Positions 37,340 through 48,523 of a stretch of DNA of 64,000 nucleotides are shown one piece after another. Numbering within the stretch: position 1 is the first letter of the stretch; the number at the start of each line of letters is the position of its first letter. Position numbers and translations under genes: made by a program. The DNA is taken from the NCBI GenBank assembly GCA_015501595.1, contig JADNRX010000037.1:62001-126000 (forward strand), given 5' to 3'. Below the pieces are notes generated by a model, which worked only from the letters and a program-made list of their open reading frames with translations, made no database searches and had not been told where the DNA came from. The stretch is from Hymenopellis radicata (lineage: Eukaryota > Basidiomycota > Agaricomycetes > Agaricales > Physalacriaceae).

Positions 37340-38014
37340 TCCTCGTGTCCTTATCCAAGTACGATATGCCCAGTTCTCTTTTCGAATCTCTACAGCCTTC
37401 CTTATTTGACCGTGCCTCAACAGCTTTTGCCGGCATTTGTGCTTCTTCAATATCAAGATCTGGAGAAGTCGCATTGCGGTCGCCGGAGCGCTCCTCTGCT
37501 GTCACAAACATTGATCATTTGGTTGTCTTCCAAGGCCACCCACTTTCAACACACCGTAGTCTACGCGTTCATTCGAGCAATCTATCTCAGGATACATACT
37601 TCGACAGCTGTGAATGTCCTGAATGTCCTGCCGGTATGCGACGGTTTCCCCCTCGCAGCAAGACGCACCTCTTCGTCTTGTCGTCTACATAGCCTGCCCT
37701 CCTTGCTGCGCACTGTGCATATTCGTGCAGTCGTAGCCGTCATGTGACCCGTCCTCGAGTGGGCCGCACCTCTGTCGAGTTCACGAGACCGAAAGTAGTC
37801 TACTAGAGCCGCCCTCGCCAGGCTACAAGAGACCGCCACTCAGATTTCCTAGCGTGCTGCGTCGCAATATTTACAGCATTTGAAGCCCATCGAAAGCAAC
37901 GCGAAAGACATTCGAACGGCTTGCTAGCAGACGACTTACTCAGCTTTCTAGTGTGGCACTGTTGTTGTTGAAACGACATCGTAAAATTGGCCTCTGGCAG
38001 CGGTTGTTTCTCTA
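37340..38014. other. Spacer between oxygenase and its decayed copy
   Basis: The first part (about 37360-37510) resembles the sequence downstream of the decayed copy (about 38755-38900), so the duplication included 3' flanking DNA. No gene is called. Confidence 0.5.
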
Positions 38015-38733
38015 AAGTCAGATACATCCTGCTGAGCAAAGCAAAATCGAGCTCACCACGGAGCGAGTATGCCGTGCTCTGCGGGAAACAGGGTTTGTTT
38101 AATGTCCTTGCGTCGTTCATACGATCTTGATGCGCCATCGCCAGATTTTTCTACGCCATCAATCATGGATACAGTGCGGAACAAGTTGCTTCCGTTCATC
38201 TCGATCGCTCGTACAGTCTGGATGAAGAAGAAAAGCTCAAACATACGGGCAAGTCGCCGGAAATATATCAAGGGTATAAACCGAGGCGGACATGGGTACA
38301 TTTTCTCCTACATCTTACACTCATGGACATCATAGCTAATCAAATGGCGTTCGAGACAAGGTTGAACAACACAACGGTGCGGACCCTGCTAGTTTCGACC
38401 TTTTCATTTCTCTGATTCTGGTCCTCAGTCAATAAAAATGTTTACAACCAAGGGCATGCAGAGGCCGGGGCCCTTCAAGACCTGAAGCATATTGTCGACT
38501 TCCTCGCGAATGACGACGTGGAGTTGCGCCTTCACTTGGAGAGACCTGTATTACAGCGAGTTAGATTAAGCACCTCGTCAAGCCGGGAGAAGTTGTTCCG
38601 ACAGTGCGACAACAGCTGAGATCTGAGAGAGGGACGCGTTGGATTGTATGCTAAGACGGTTTTCAAGAAAAACAAGGATAAAGGTGTTGAAGAGGAATTC
38701 ATATGCGGTGTTTTGGTGAAACACTACAGCTGA
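38015..38733 (+). pseudogene. Decayed tandem copy of the 2OG oxygenase
   Basis: Pieces match the intact upstream gene in order: SKIELTTERVCRALRETG (against GRIELTEQVCRAMHETG), FFYAINHGYSAEQ, DEEEKLKHTGKSPEIYQGYK, INKNVYNQGHAEA, LKHIVDFLA, then directly DDVELRLHLERPVLQ and the end GVEEEFICGVLVKHYS. The whole centre is missing, including the HxD iron ligands and the distal His, and splice boundaries between pieces are lost. The remaining reading frame breaks occur at several places. It therefore cannot encode an active enzyme. Confidence 0.8.
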
Positions 38734-38908
38734 TAGCTCTAACTGAATCTGTACCACTGTCTACCAACGTATTTGTATGCCATGTTTACCAACCTCTACA
38801 GCTTGCCCTGCCTTTCTCGTCTGCGGCTTTCGTATGCCGGCATGCTATTTCTTCACCATCATTTGGGGAACAGCCCCATCAGTGTCTGTTGCTGTAATAC
38901 AGCGCTGC

Positions 38909-40304
38909 TCAGGTCGCCATCACAGACGTCAACCATTGCCGGACGTCGCTTGTCTGGCCGTCTTCCTCCTGTGCGCTTGCCTCGTGTGCAACACCGTAAC
39001 GACTCCCTTCTAGTGATTTGCCCAGGGACGGAAACCTCGGAATATGACAGCTCAGTATCACTCCGTGTTTAGCGCGAATCTCAGCTTCCTAGCGGATCGT
39101 TCAAAGGTATGCGCAATCAGGAAGAGGATCGAACATACGACATGGCCCCATGTGAAGTGTTTGTTTATATTGTACGTGAATTCTGGCGTCTGACCATAGG
39201 CCCATTCCCAAGTCTACGGCCCATTGAGCAAATGTAGAAAGATAACGATAAGGTAATGGGACATACGGTTAGTTCTGACATGCCCTTTCGGATGTCCTCG
39301 TTTTTGCTTTCGATTGCTGTTACGCGTTGTACGGGACTTGCCTATTCTTTCATTAATTCATTGACGGGTATAGGGAAGCGGAAGAGGACGGACATCCGAG
39401 AAGGCTTCACGGAACGCGTGTACCACAGCGTCAGAAAATGATTCGTGTGTGATAGCGGGGTCGTGCTGTTGGAGATTGCATACTGGCGAGCGCACGGATG
39501 CAACGCCTTTCGTATTCATGGAGGCCTGGACGTGATATCAACGAACATCATTCGACAGCACCAAACTACATTGGATGATGGTCATCAAGCCACACCGACA
39601 TCTTACTTTATCAGTTCGTAACAGATCTCCGAGGGTTTCCAGATGCGTGGATATTAGCATGGTTCCGTGATGATACGCGCGTTTGTTCACTATCTTATAC
39701 GCAGATCCCGAGACGTGTCTCTTCATCAGCATTCTAGAATCACTGCAGAAGCAGAAAACTTATCTTGTCTCCTCTTACGCACAGGTCATTTCGATCGTTT
39801 AGCTCCGCATCAACCTGCAACGCGCGCACAGCGCGTAGGATGATCTGCCCTGTGACGTTACGGTCGAACGAGGTGCGTGGTAGATGTATAGAGAAGTTGG
39901 TGTTGCCCAGGTCCTAACGAGGTCAATTGATGAATGAAATGGACAAACTAGAATAGCTTACATGATATACCGTTCCTCCGCCGCTTCGTCTTCGTATGAA
40001 GGGTATTCCCCTCTGATGAAGTACTGGGAAGTTCACCTCCTTCCATGGGTTTTGATTCCTGCCAATTACAACGCATGGCTCGTCACGGTAGATGAATAGG
40101 AGCGGGGCGTCTGGAGATTTTTTGCGGAATAACCTAGGATACGTGTACTGAGAAATGTGTGCACGGTACAACAAAAATTTCTCACCAGTCCTCCAAAGAG
40201 AGATTGAAATAAGGATCGGTGGAGTCTGAAAGATATATTGAGTGGTCAACAGACGTCGAATACCGCCGAATGTTTCGACCGAAAGATGCTCTGAGCGAAA
40301 GCAT
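38909..40304 (-). CDS. AIM22: Lipoate-protein ligase (LplA/Aim22 family)
   Basis: Mitochondrial enzyme attaching lipoyl groups to E2 and H proteins. Eight exons: complement(join(38909..39088, 39139..39213, 39267..39316, 39366..39525, 39607..39720, 39779..39913, 39962..40133, 40186..40304)), 334 aa. The N-terminus MLSLRASFGRNIRRYSTSV looks like a mitochondrial presequence. Family motifs: DPYFNLSLEDW, VVIGRNQNPWKEVN, RRRSGGGTVYHDLGN, NFSIHLPR, HVSGSAYKIVNKRAYHHGTML, and KGVASVRSPVCNL. The C-terminal part reads WAYGQTPEFTYN. The third intron (39721..39778) leaves RHVSGSAYK in place of the usual longer V-D--KVSGSA, so that junction is slightly uncertain. The 3' end sits about 175 bp from the decayed oxygenase copy. 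Confidence 0.9.
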
Positions 40305-41558
40305 ATGTATTCCCCAGAAGACGAAGTAGAGCAAGCTGAGAGAAAGCTTAACGAGTATGGCAGATATGGCGAGCAATCATCAGCGTGTTGTCCTCGTAAC
40401 TTCGGATCGACGTGTTGGGGAAAGAAAGACGCGTAGCCATCATGTGACGACCAATACCGGAAGTCGGCCCGGCATCCCTAACCAGTGGTACTGCCGTAAT
40501 AGGAAGTAGGCCCCTGTCCGCTGCTCCCACACTGTGTAACACTTCCTCTTAAACATGCTTATGCTCCCCGAAACGCGACAATAGCATCGTAAATACAATA
40601 GAGGGATATTCAGAGAGTATGGGCATGCAAGGAGGCAGAAATACCGAAGTTCGAGAGCCAGGAAGCACGTTCCGGCGTTTCGGACCGGCCATCCGCCCTC
40701 AGAACAACCGTACTGAGCTGTACAGGCTTCCTCAACACACGAACAGCCTGATGTTGGTATACAAATGAAGGATAATTACCTATAGAGAAAAGTTGTCGTT
40801 GCACCTTTCCGAAATCATTTCCTCGACAAGAGATATCTTGAGTTCTAGGGTTCAAAAGAGGCATATAGCATGGTTCCTGACATTGAATAAAAAATGTACA
40901 ACGACAACTTTTATGAGACATGCCATGCCATGAAATACTCTCATAGAAACTATCCGCAAAAGTGGCGGGATGAGGCCGGACAGCTCGTCCAAACGTCGGA
41001 CCACGGTTTCTGCCAGCGTCGGAGTTTGAATTTGGTGACCATTGCTGACCACCAATGCCAGCGACCGACTACTTATTCCTGAGATCGAAGGCACTGGGCC
41101 GCAGCTCTGGAGATATCCTTAATCTCTCTGCCGAACTAACACAAGGGCGACTCTCAACTCTTCAGTCAACTCGAACTGTGTACCGTCTGTGTCATTGTGC
41201 AACTTTGGGAACAAGGCCTTCTTTTTCAAATGTACATATACGCGTATGGATGAAGAGCCTCTTCCAATATCTTGGCCATGTACAACTCTTGGATCTCGTC
41301 TCTCAACGACCATCGCGCTCGAAGATGTCCTGGACGAAATGGGGAAGCGGCATGATGGATCACGTTGCCATTTTACTTTTCAGGCCTGACGCCTGCGAAG
41401 CTTCCACACTAGCCGAATCTTGAATCAAACCGCCACCCTCAGGCGCATCTGGTTTGGCTCTTGTCCTTCCGTTTTCTTTCGAGTGCCGAACGCCACCAGG
41501 TAAGCATTTCTTAGTCCGAATCGGCGGGTTTATGTACTAACAGGCTTACGTCCCACAG
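40305..41558. other. 1.25-kb stretch without a recognised gene
   Basis: Several frames of 60-120 codons exist on both strands (for example 40610-40921 minus, 41055-41423 plus). I could not join any of them into a domain-bearing protein. The last 50 bases include a possible non-coding 5' exon with a GTAAGC donor (about 41500) and a CCCACAG acceptor just before 41559. Confidence 0.4.
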
Positions 41559-41990
41559 ATGTCTACCCCACATCGGTCTTCTACCGTCACCACGCTCTCC
41601 AGTGGGCGCAAGAAGCCGTGCTGCACCAAATGCGGCATGCTCATGGAAGGCCACAAAGGCAATCCGAAGGTCTGCCCGTCCGAGCTGGTCGCGTACAACG
41701 ATACCCTCTTGAATCCTTCTGTGAGCACCAATGGGAAAGGGAGGGCACGCACGCGTCGGGCTACGACTCAGATTAGCAAGCGCGCTGCGTCGCAGACTTG
41801 GCAGCGCATGAAGACCACTGAATCATCCTGTGAACATACGGGGGAGCGTATGTCGGGGAGCATTGGGTCGGACGCTGAGATGATGCATAACATGCCGAGG
41901 ATGGCGACTTGGGCACAGATCGCTTTTGCCGGCGCGATGGGAGGGGTCGTTGTGCTCGTGGGGCTGAGTCTTATGCCAGTGGTTGCGTGA
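41559..41990 (+). CDS. Small Cys-motif protein with C-terminal membrane helix
   Basis: Frame of 143 aa preceded immediately by a good acceptor (CCCACAG at 41552-41558), implying a 5' UTR intron. Near the N-terminus is CCTKCGMLMEGHKGNPKVCP, a CxxC...H...C arrangement like a small zinc knuckle. The middle is Arg/Ser/Thr-rich. The C-terminus is a single hydrophobic helix (WAQIAFAGAMGGVVVLVGLS) ending close to the stop, as in tail-anchored proteins. I do not recognise the family; membrane anchoring with a cytosolic zinc motif is inferred. Confidence 0.5.
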   Translation: MSTPHRSSTVTTLSSGRKKPCCTKCGMLMEGHKGNPKVCPSELVAYNDTLLNPSVSTNGKGRARTRRATTQISKRAASQTWQRMKTTESSCEHTGERMSGSIGSDAEMMHNMPRMATWAQIAFAGAMGGVVVLVGLSLMPVVA

Positions 41991-42808
41991 AGGAATGTAC
42001 AGGCCATGAAGAAATGAAGAAGAGTCGAAGTGTATTCTATGTATCATCACCACTATGCTTTCCTGGCTTTCATGTTATCTATGTGTATGTACCTTGTTAT
42101 GAACTGCTTTCTTTGTGCTGTATCTGGATGAAGATGGTCGCTAAGGCAGGTAGACCTGGCAGAGACAAGGTCATTGGCAGAAAGAGAACAAGGACCTCAT
42201 CATTAAAGGCAGCGACGAGTCCTTGAAGCTTTCATTATATATCCTTCCGACGCCGCTCGCCATCCTACAACCTAAACCCGGTATAAATGACGACGCGGCC
42301 TCGAACATGGCCCAACCGTTAACTCTTATCGACCAACATCAACAGCCAAACTGCTACGAAAGGGATGACAGCTTGAACGCCAGTATAAGACATGACTGCA
42401 TCATGTAGTAACCGTGCTGCTGTATACACCTTAGAAGATATCAGTCATAGACTATCAGGTGCGTCTTTCTGGATGTTTGGACTTGAAAACTGAAGGCAAA
42501 TGCGATACCCTTCAGGATCCCTTTACCTGTCCATCCCCCGAGTCTCAGAACACTTATACCAAGAATCCCCTGAAGCAGATATCCTGACCTCGTTCTTACC
42601 TACTGCCACTCGACACCATGGGCGGGAAAATCAAGCAACTGCGATTGTATATCGTTACAGACTCAGAAGAGACGTCCAGAAGCGAGAAGCGGCACAGTCA
42701 TTGCGAGCAAGAACAGGAGCAGTGGTTCATCATGCATTGCTAGTTTACAAATGGTCATATAAGGACGAATCATGCCAAGCAGGAAAATCACAACATTTCA
42801 CGACAGCC
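41991..42808. other. Intergenic stretch between two convergent small genes
   Basis: Frames at 42223-42408 and 42500-42874 on the plus strand lack motifs; the second is antisense to the next gene. Probably the 3' UTRs of both neighbours. Confidence 0.4.
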
Positions 42809-43344
42809 TCAGCTCGTCTCGTCTATAGCACTCGCTTTCCTCTTCCCTTTAGACGAAGAACTCTCAGGCTGTGAATCAGGTTCTTCTCCGTCGAAGGTTG
42901 GGAGTGGCGTAAATTCTACATCTTGCAACTCTCCTATCGACCAGACCATATTGGTGTCAAGTTGGAATGATAACGTCGCTAGGTGACTTACCTGTATCTG
43001 GATCGTAAAATCGCAGATATAGAATTTCCCAACTGCCTATGCCGCAGTCCTTGATCTGCATGGAATCATTGAGAAGCCTATACTCAGAGGATCCTTTGCG
43101 AGAGACAAGTTGGCAGACTTCAAATTTTGCAGCTGGTACGTCCTTTTCGGACACGACGTCCGAGGACAGAGCAGATTGAGCATCTTCCTTGAGCTCTTTA
43201 ATCGTTGAGGTGGGTGTACGCGTCAGAAAGACCGTGAGCTTATGAGACCTGATAAGAATCTGGTAGATTTTTGGCGGACCCTTGGGAGGCTGGAGAAGTA
43301 CACGGTTAGGACGCGTCCAGAATCAGAGCCACGAAACTTACCAT
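42809..43344 (-). CDS. Ubiquitin-like fold protein (uncharacterised)
   Basis: Three coding exons: complement(join(42809..42933, 42992..43289, 43342..43344)), 141 aa. The first coding exon is only the ATG, followed directly by GTAAGT. The sequence begins MPPKGPPKIYQILIRSHKLT-VFLT, then STIKELKEDAQSALS, LVSRKGSSEYRLLNDSMQIK and GSWEILYLRFYD. This is a beta-beta-alpha-beta-beta order like a ubiquitin/beta-grasp fold. The tail is acidic then basic (GEEPDSQPESSSSKGKRKA). It has no C-terminal Gly-Gly, so it is not a conjugated modifier. I know no named orthologue; the fold call is inference from the pattern. Confidence 0.6.
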
Positions 43345-44355
43345 TGTGCCCTTGATAGAAAGAACGAGGAAAAACGCGATCAATGATTGGTTGACGGCAC
43401 ATTCAAACTCCGCTTCAATAGCTCCCACTTCCCCCGACGTGCTCGTCCCAAGCAACTAGACGATGACGGACTCCGCGACCCCGATAGACAGTTCGTCGCC
43501 GTCGACGAGGATACAGGAGCTCGGGGCGACGAGCGGACCGCTAAAGAGCGCTGCATTCTTCATTGGAGCGTATTGCAAGGAGTACAATGGTGTGTAAGGT
43601 GTATTCCGTACTGCTGGCATTGAACGACGGCGACAGAGGATTTCATGCTCTGCAAGTCTGAGAACAGGGATCCCGGGCACTGCCTGAAGGAAGGCCGCAA
43701 AGTGACGCGTTGTGCAATAGACTTGTGTGTTGTAATATCACGGCTCGATGTATGCTCTGACGACGTGTACAGAATAACGAAAATGCGGGAGAACTGTGGC
43801 GAACAATTCAAGGAGCATTGGGGCTGCCTAGAGAAACACAACCAAGTACGCGACTTGCGCTGCTGATCGGACATACCCACTCAACCGACCTTGACAGCAA
43901 TACTACATGTGCCGCCAACCCGAACGCGTACTGAACTCTTGCATGTTTGAAAAGCTAGTACGTTACTCATTCATACTACGGTTCCATGATTTCAAGTCGT
44001 CTTTCAGGGTCTATTGAAGACGATACCTGGCTCACCAGAGGGCAAGAAGCCTATACATGAAGTCGAGAAACCTATCTTTACAGGCGTTCAGAAGTAACCC
44101 TTGTAATGCGCTGTAATATATTCCAAGTTCTTCTCGTCTCGGGCAACCATTTTGCGATTGACAGGGCGCAACATGCACTTCACGACTATAAATGGACACT
44201 CGTTCATCTCAAGGAAGTTACTGGCGAATTTTATGGACTCCCTGAGGGCGCATACATGAACAGAAATCATGACATTGAAGTAACTAACTACAATTCAAGC
44301 CCAAGATAATGATTAGCTGACAACGCACCACTCGAAAGTCTTCCTCAATACAGCA
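43345..44355. other. Stretch upstream of the ubiquitin-like gene
   Basis: Apart from the uncertain exons at 43456-43910, frames near 44088-44309 on both strands show no motif. The region should contain the promoter of the ubiquitin-like gene and the 3' UTR of the F-box gene. Confidence 0.35.
43456..43910 (-). CDS. Uncertain small gene
   Basis: Downstream of a CTTCAG acceptor (about 43683) the minus strand reads AVPGIPVLRLAEHEILCRRR-SMPAVRNTPYTPL and ends ILVDGDELSIGVAESVIV. A possible upstream exon after a CTCTAG acceptor reads MLLELFATVLPHFRYS. The last part has protein-like composition, but the start exon is unclear and no family is recognised. It could also be a remnant. Confidence 0.3.
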
Positions 44356-45789
44356 CTACAAAAACCAAAGTGAACATAGGTTGTTGACGAATAGCTCAAT
44401 CCTGTGTACGTACCGCCTCACACCATCTTCATTCGTCCTCACGTTATATCCAGGGCTACCGAAGAAGCGGGGATTTACAAAGAGAAGATTACTGCACCGG
44501 TCTACGAGGTCATCGACTAAGGCCTGCTCCTCCTCCTCCTTCCGAAGAAGGCCAACCGCAACATTCAAGGTCACGATTTGAACCGAAGGGAATAGGGCTA
44601 TAGCTGCGACCAGATTGGGTAACGTGCTGGCGCTCTTGCATTCGTCAAGGGAGTAAAATGTCCGCACGTTCTGCATAGCAGTCTCTGCGCGCGGCCCCGG
44701 GACCTGTAACCAGGCCGGCGTGGTGTTCAGAAGCGCCAGCGGAAAAGTGAGGTTGCAAATATTTTTGTATTGAGAGGCAACACGGAGGAGATCATGGTAC
44801 TTGACGACATCTTGTATTTGGTTGGACGGCGTGCTGATGCTGAATGTGGTCATGGCAGGGAAAATGCCAGGGGATACAATGAGCGATGCCCAAGCAGGGG
44901 AACAGATTGAAAGGTCATTAAGACTGGGAAGCGTCTTCAGCGGCGGGTATGGCGTCGCGTTTGCATCTTGTCCTGGTTTGCAGTGAATGAGAAGGGTTTT
45001 GAGAAGAGGGTGACGGTTCAGAAAGATGATCAAATCGCGCGCGGAAACCGAGACTCCAAGCATTTCGAGAACTTGGAGATGGGGAAGAGTAAGAAGGGGG
45101 AATATCGAGGAGGCGGCAGATCCATGTAGAGACAGAGACACCAAAGGAGACTGGTTAAGGGATGCCGCGGCCCATTCTCGTAGGACTGGGCACGTCAGGT
45201 AATTCTTGCAAGAGAAACTGTTCAAATTGGTGAGCACGTTTTGCATCAGACCGTTTCTGTAGTTGTCGGATGGACTGGAAGGCGTCGGGATGGTCCCTAG
45301 ATTCAAATAAGGGCCCTGCGCGCGGCGCAACTCTGCACAAATGTCCACAAAGACAAACGATGCGGGGTCGTCGAGTAGCTGACGTCGCCACTCTACCGTA
45401 TCTAATGAGAGATAGGGCATATACTGCAAGGTCTGAAGATATCGATGGATTTCAGACATTTGCGCGTGGGTTTCGACGCCCCCCGAAAATAGTGCGTTCA
45501 GGTTCGGGGGCATGCCTTTGTGGTAGAAGGCCAGCCGTAGGTAACGGAGAGAGGAGAAGGAAAGGCTACCTGGGCCAAAGCCGAGGCCTATGGCTAGATT
45601 CGGAAATGCGGCGCGCAATACGATACGCATGCCCAACTCATTGAAGCGGCGATTTGTGAGTGAAAGAGAGATGATGTCCTCCGTCTCGAGCGAGTAGATG
45701 ATTTCATCAATCAATTCGTTTGGGAGGTTGTCAATAGAGGTGGGGATGCGAAATTCGACGCCGTTCATTGAAAGAGACATTGATGACAA
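44356..45789 (-). CDS. F-box protein (second)
   Basis: Single-exon frame of 477 aa. The F-box lies at residues 15-60: TSIDNLPNELIDEIIYSLET and DIISLSLTNRRFNELGMRIV. It is followed by leucine-rich segments (SLSLHGSAASSIFPLLTLPH, LEMLGVSVSARDLIIFLNRH, LKTLLIHC, LNDLSICSPAW). Several Met codons lie near the start (positions 1, 4, 8), so the first is only a guess. Predicted role is SCF substrate recognition. It is not obviously a recent copy of the 23.7-kb F-box gene. Confidence 0.75.
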   Translation of the reverse strand: MSSMSLSMNGVEFRIPTSIDNLPNELIDEIIYSLETEDIISLSLTNRRFNELGMRIVLRAAFPNLAIGLGFGPGSLSFSSLRYLRLAFYHKGMPPNLNALFSGGVETHAQMSEIHRYLQTLQYMPYLSLDTVEWRRQLLDDPASFVFVDICAELRRAQGPYLNLGTIPTPSSPSDNYRNGLMQNVLTNLNSFSCKNYLTCPVLREWAAASLNQSPLVSLSLHGSAASSIFPLLTLPHLQVLEMLGVSVSARDLIIFLNRHPLLKTLLIHCKPGQDANATPYPPLKTLPSLNDLSICSPAWASLIVSPGIFPAMTTFSISTPSNQIQDVVKYHDLLRVASQYKNICNLTFPLALLNTTPAWLQVPGPRAETAMQNVRTFYSLDECKSASTLPNLVAAIALFPSVQIVTLNVAVGLLRKEEEEQALVDDLVDRCSNLLFVNPRFFGSPGYNVRTNEDGVRRYVHRIELFVNNLCSLWFL

Positions 45790-46660
45790 CCAGAAAGTTT
45801 TGGAGTTATCTAATGGGAGGAATCAGTTCGAGGTGCGTTAAGTTCTATTGTGAGTAAATATACATACGAATTGTTGCCGTCGACTATGAGAGCAAGAAGC
45901 AAAGGAAAATTTAGCTCCTTCAGGTTTTATGGACACTGGCACGCGGTAGCCACGTGATTTGGACAAAGAGCAGCGCCACATCTCGGAGGAAACTGGAAGA
46001 GGTAGACGTACAAACATCTCTCCTACCTTTGGTGAGCAAGATAGAGATGAGTACTTCATGCGGAACCTTCGAAATGAATGACATGTCGCCTTGTAGGCGT
46101 CCAACAGTTTGTATGCATTACTCCACCCTTTCTCACGGCTAACTAGGTCTCCGCCGTCATTCGACCTTTCCTCGCAAGCCATCAGTTGGATTACATGTCG
46201 TTCGTAAACTCAGATCGTACTCGTACAGAGTTGGTGCGAAGGTCGATGGAGGATCTGAGTCGGCGTCTGCCACCGGTGGTGGAGGTTGGTCTGAATGGGC
46301 CATGGCAGGCTGGACAGCGTGAGAGGGGTACTGATAGGATTGAGGAGGAGGAAAGGGAGCACGACGAGTCGTACACCGAGGCGGACACGTTTGAGGCTGC
46401 TAGTCCAGTCACTCAGAATTAAGTGGTGGTCTTTCCACATGAACGTCTAGCAACCTAACAACATGTCAATCCGGACGATGATAACTTTATAGTGACAGCT
46501 ACTCAGAATCCAACGCGCCCCAATCGTGAAGGTTTGTCGTTGAGCGGACGGGTACAGTTCACCTATAAATATTCATACTCGTTTCTACGTACAGGAAAGT
46601 AGCGAGGAAATGGACAAGTTAGATTTGCAGGTTAGGTCGCATCACAGCCGTACATTGTAT
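45790..46660. other. Stretch between F-box gene and RTA1 copy A
   Basis: A plus-strand frame at 46186-46422 (SFVNSDRTRTELVRRSMEDL, then a Glu/Asp-rich end) has some protein-like character and could be the last exon of a small gene, but no start exon was found. A minus-strand frame at 45838-46182 has no motif. Nothing is firmly called. Confidence 0.35.
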
Positions 46661-48500
46661 AATAAATAAGGTCCTTTACAACGCCAAGGTTGTATTCGAG
46701 CTTGAAGCTGGAACTGGCATAGGACTGGAAGGCCCAACGTTCGTCATCTCGGTGTCAAGGTCTTTCTCCGCCTTGGTCCTCAACAGCAGCCCAGGATGCA
46801 GGATGTTGACCGTGTATATAGCCACAATGACCATCGCGCCGTCCAAAACATCTGTCAGAAGGGTCAACACGCCATACATCGATAGAAGGTATGAACGTAC
46901 TGAAATAGACTTCGGTCTCGATAATCCTGCCTGTCCATCCGTCGGCGAGTTCGATGGTTCGGTACACGGCTCTGTGAACGAAGGTCAGTAGATTTCATGA
47001 CTCTTTTGCGGTGAGATCATCTAACCGAATGAAAAGCAAGACAGTACTAAAAACAACCGCGCCACTCAACAACTTGAGCTTGAGCGTCAAATGTCCTCTC
47101 GTCGAGCCGCGCCCAGGAATGGGCTTGTCGGAGAAGTACCTAAAAAAGAACTCTGTCGCACAGAGCGCATACACCGTGATGGTCACTATTAAAATGTCAG
47201 GCCGCGGCTTCCACGAGTGTGGTGGCATGCGGGGGACTAAGGCTAACCCATCTGAAATACGATACCCCCGAGCATGATATGCCCGCCCTTCTCCGGGTCG
47301 CCGTCCGTCGACACAGCATCCGCCGCTGAACCACCGCCGATGGCTTGCACAACCAGCGAGAGAATGTCGCAGCAGCAAAACAGGATGATGTACCACTTTG
47401 GGGTGAGGCGGCTGTATCCCGAGCCTAGTCTGTTGATCAGATGCTCCATTATAACAAAGTTGGCGGCGAGGAGGGGTGTGGGACCAAGAATGGTGCATGT
47501 TAGCCTGACATGACGATGTCAGTGAGGCTACAGCGCGTGGATGGTGAAATGAACCCACTGCATCTCGTATGGTACGTCCAGTCCAGGGTTGTAGGAAGAC
47601 CAGAGGCGTGCCACCCAACCTAGGATCTCAAGGAGACCGCATAACACGGCCGTTCCCAGCATCCACCATGTTCTATATGTCACCGCCTGTCCGATGTGCG
47701 CGACTAATGCATTTTAAGTCAACTGGGCTTAAGACGAATAACCGCACGGCGGCGAACCAGTGGAAATCGAGAAGAGAACGAGAAAGACGATCGCCGTAGC
47801 TCTATCGGGGACGTAGCCGTAAAAGCTCGTGTCGCTATCGTCGGCGCGACGTGAAATGTCTGTACAACGTTCAAAGAGTCAGTCGGGGAAGAACGGTCAC
47901 AGAAGGGAGAACGTACCAAGAAGGCCGCCAAGATCCATGCGGGCTGGGAGATGGGGGAGTAAGTATGAACGACAAACACGACGTCTTCATCTCTGAGTTA
48001 TATACAAATCCCTGACGCCTGTCATGATCCAGATTTTGCCCGGGAAGTGGACCGGGAACACACTAACCAACGGTTACTAACGCATAACGGACTTCACAGC
48101 ATTTTCTGTTAAGGCGCATGAGACAATGCGATGAAGGTGTGGTTGAACAGTTTCGACATTAGATGCACAATCGATGTCTTGTCTGCCGGGGCTAAACGCA
48201 GTGATGCAGCACGAGAAGAGTCGAAATTCGAATGACCAGGTGAAAGCCACGAACAGTGGCTGTGGTGACTTTTGTTGGTGCTTGGTCAAAACCATGGCCC
48301 ACGGGTGGATTTGACTAACGCACCCTGACCGTGTGGCCCCCAAATTACCCAGTGCTATTCTCGTGCGGATTCACATTAACCTGGAATGAAAGAGTTTTGA
48401 ATTGTAAAGGCACGAACAGCATAGGCATATTCACTCTGTACCGCTAGATCGCACGAAACTAGATAGATTCTGTTGTGATGAGTTCAAGTTAAGACCGGAG
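46661..48500. repeat. Segmental duplication, copy A
   Basis: The sequence from the RTA1 copy A 3' end through its 5' flank matches 49550-51605 with the same gene order and orientation, including non-coding flank such as GAATGAAAGAGTTTTGAATT and the TAGATCGCACGAAACTAGAT stretch. The copy ends where the LINE remnant begins. Confidence 0.8.
46676..47938 (-). CDS. RTA1-like lipid-translocating/stress membrane protein, copy A
   Basis: Seven-helix fungal RTA1-family protein; members are linked to lipid translocation and resistance to 7-aminocholesterol or other toxicants. Seven exons: complement(join(46676..46851, 46901..46971, 47026..47185, 47248..47504, 47559..47703, 47758..47859, 47917..47938)), 310 aa, phases consistent. 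Motifs: FYGYVPDRATAIVFLVLFSI, HIGQAVTYRTWWMLGTAVLC-GLLEILGW-ARLWSS, ILGPTPLLAANFVIMEHLI, YIILFCCCDILSLVVQA-GGG, HIMLGGIVFQMV and AVYRTIELADGW. The start exon is 22 nt (MDLGGLL). This copy is intact, in contrast to copy B 2.9 kb away. Confidence 0.9.
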
Positions 48501-48523
48501 CATGAAAAGGGAAGTTTAACCAA

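Noticed and set aside
46186..46422. Charged 78-codon plus-strand frame as a gene
   Set aside because: Protein-like composition but no start exon, domain or junction could be supported.
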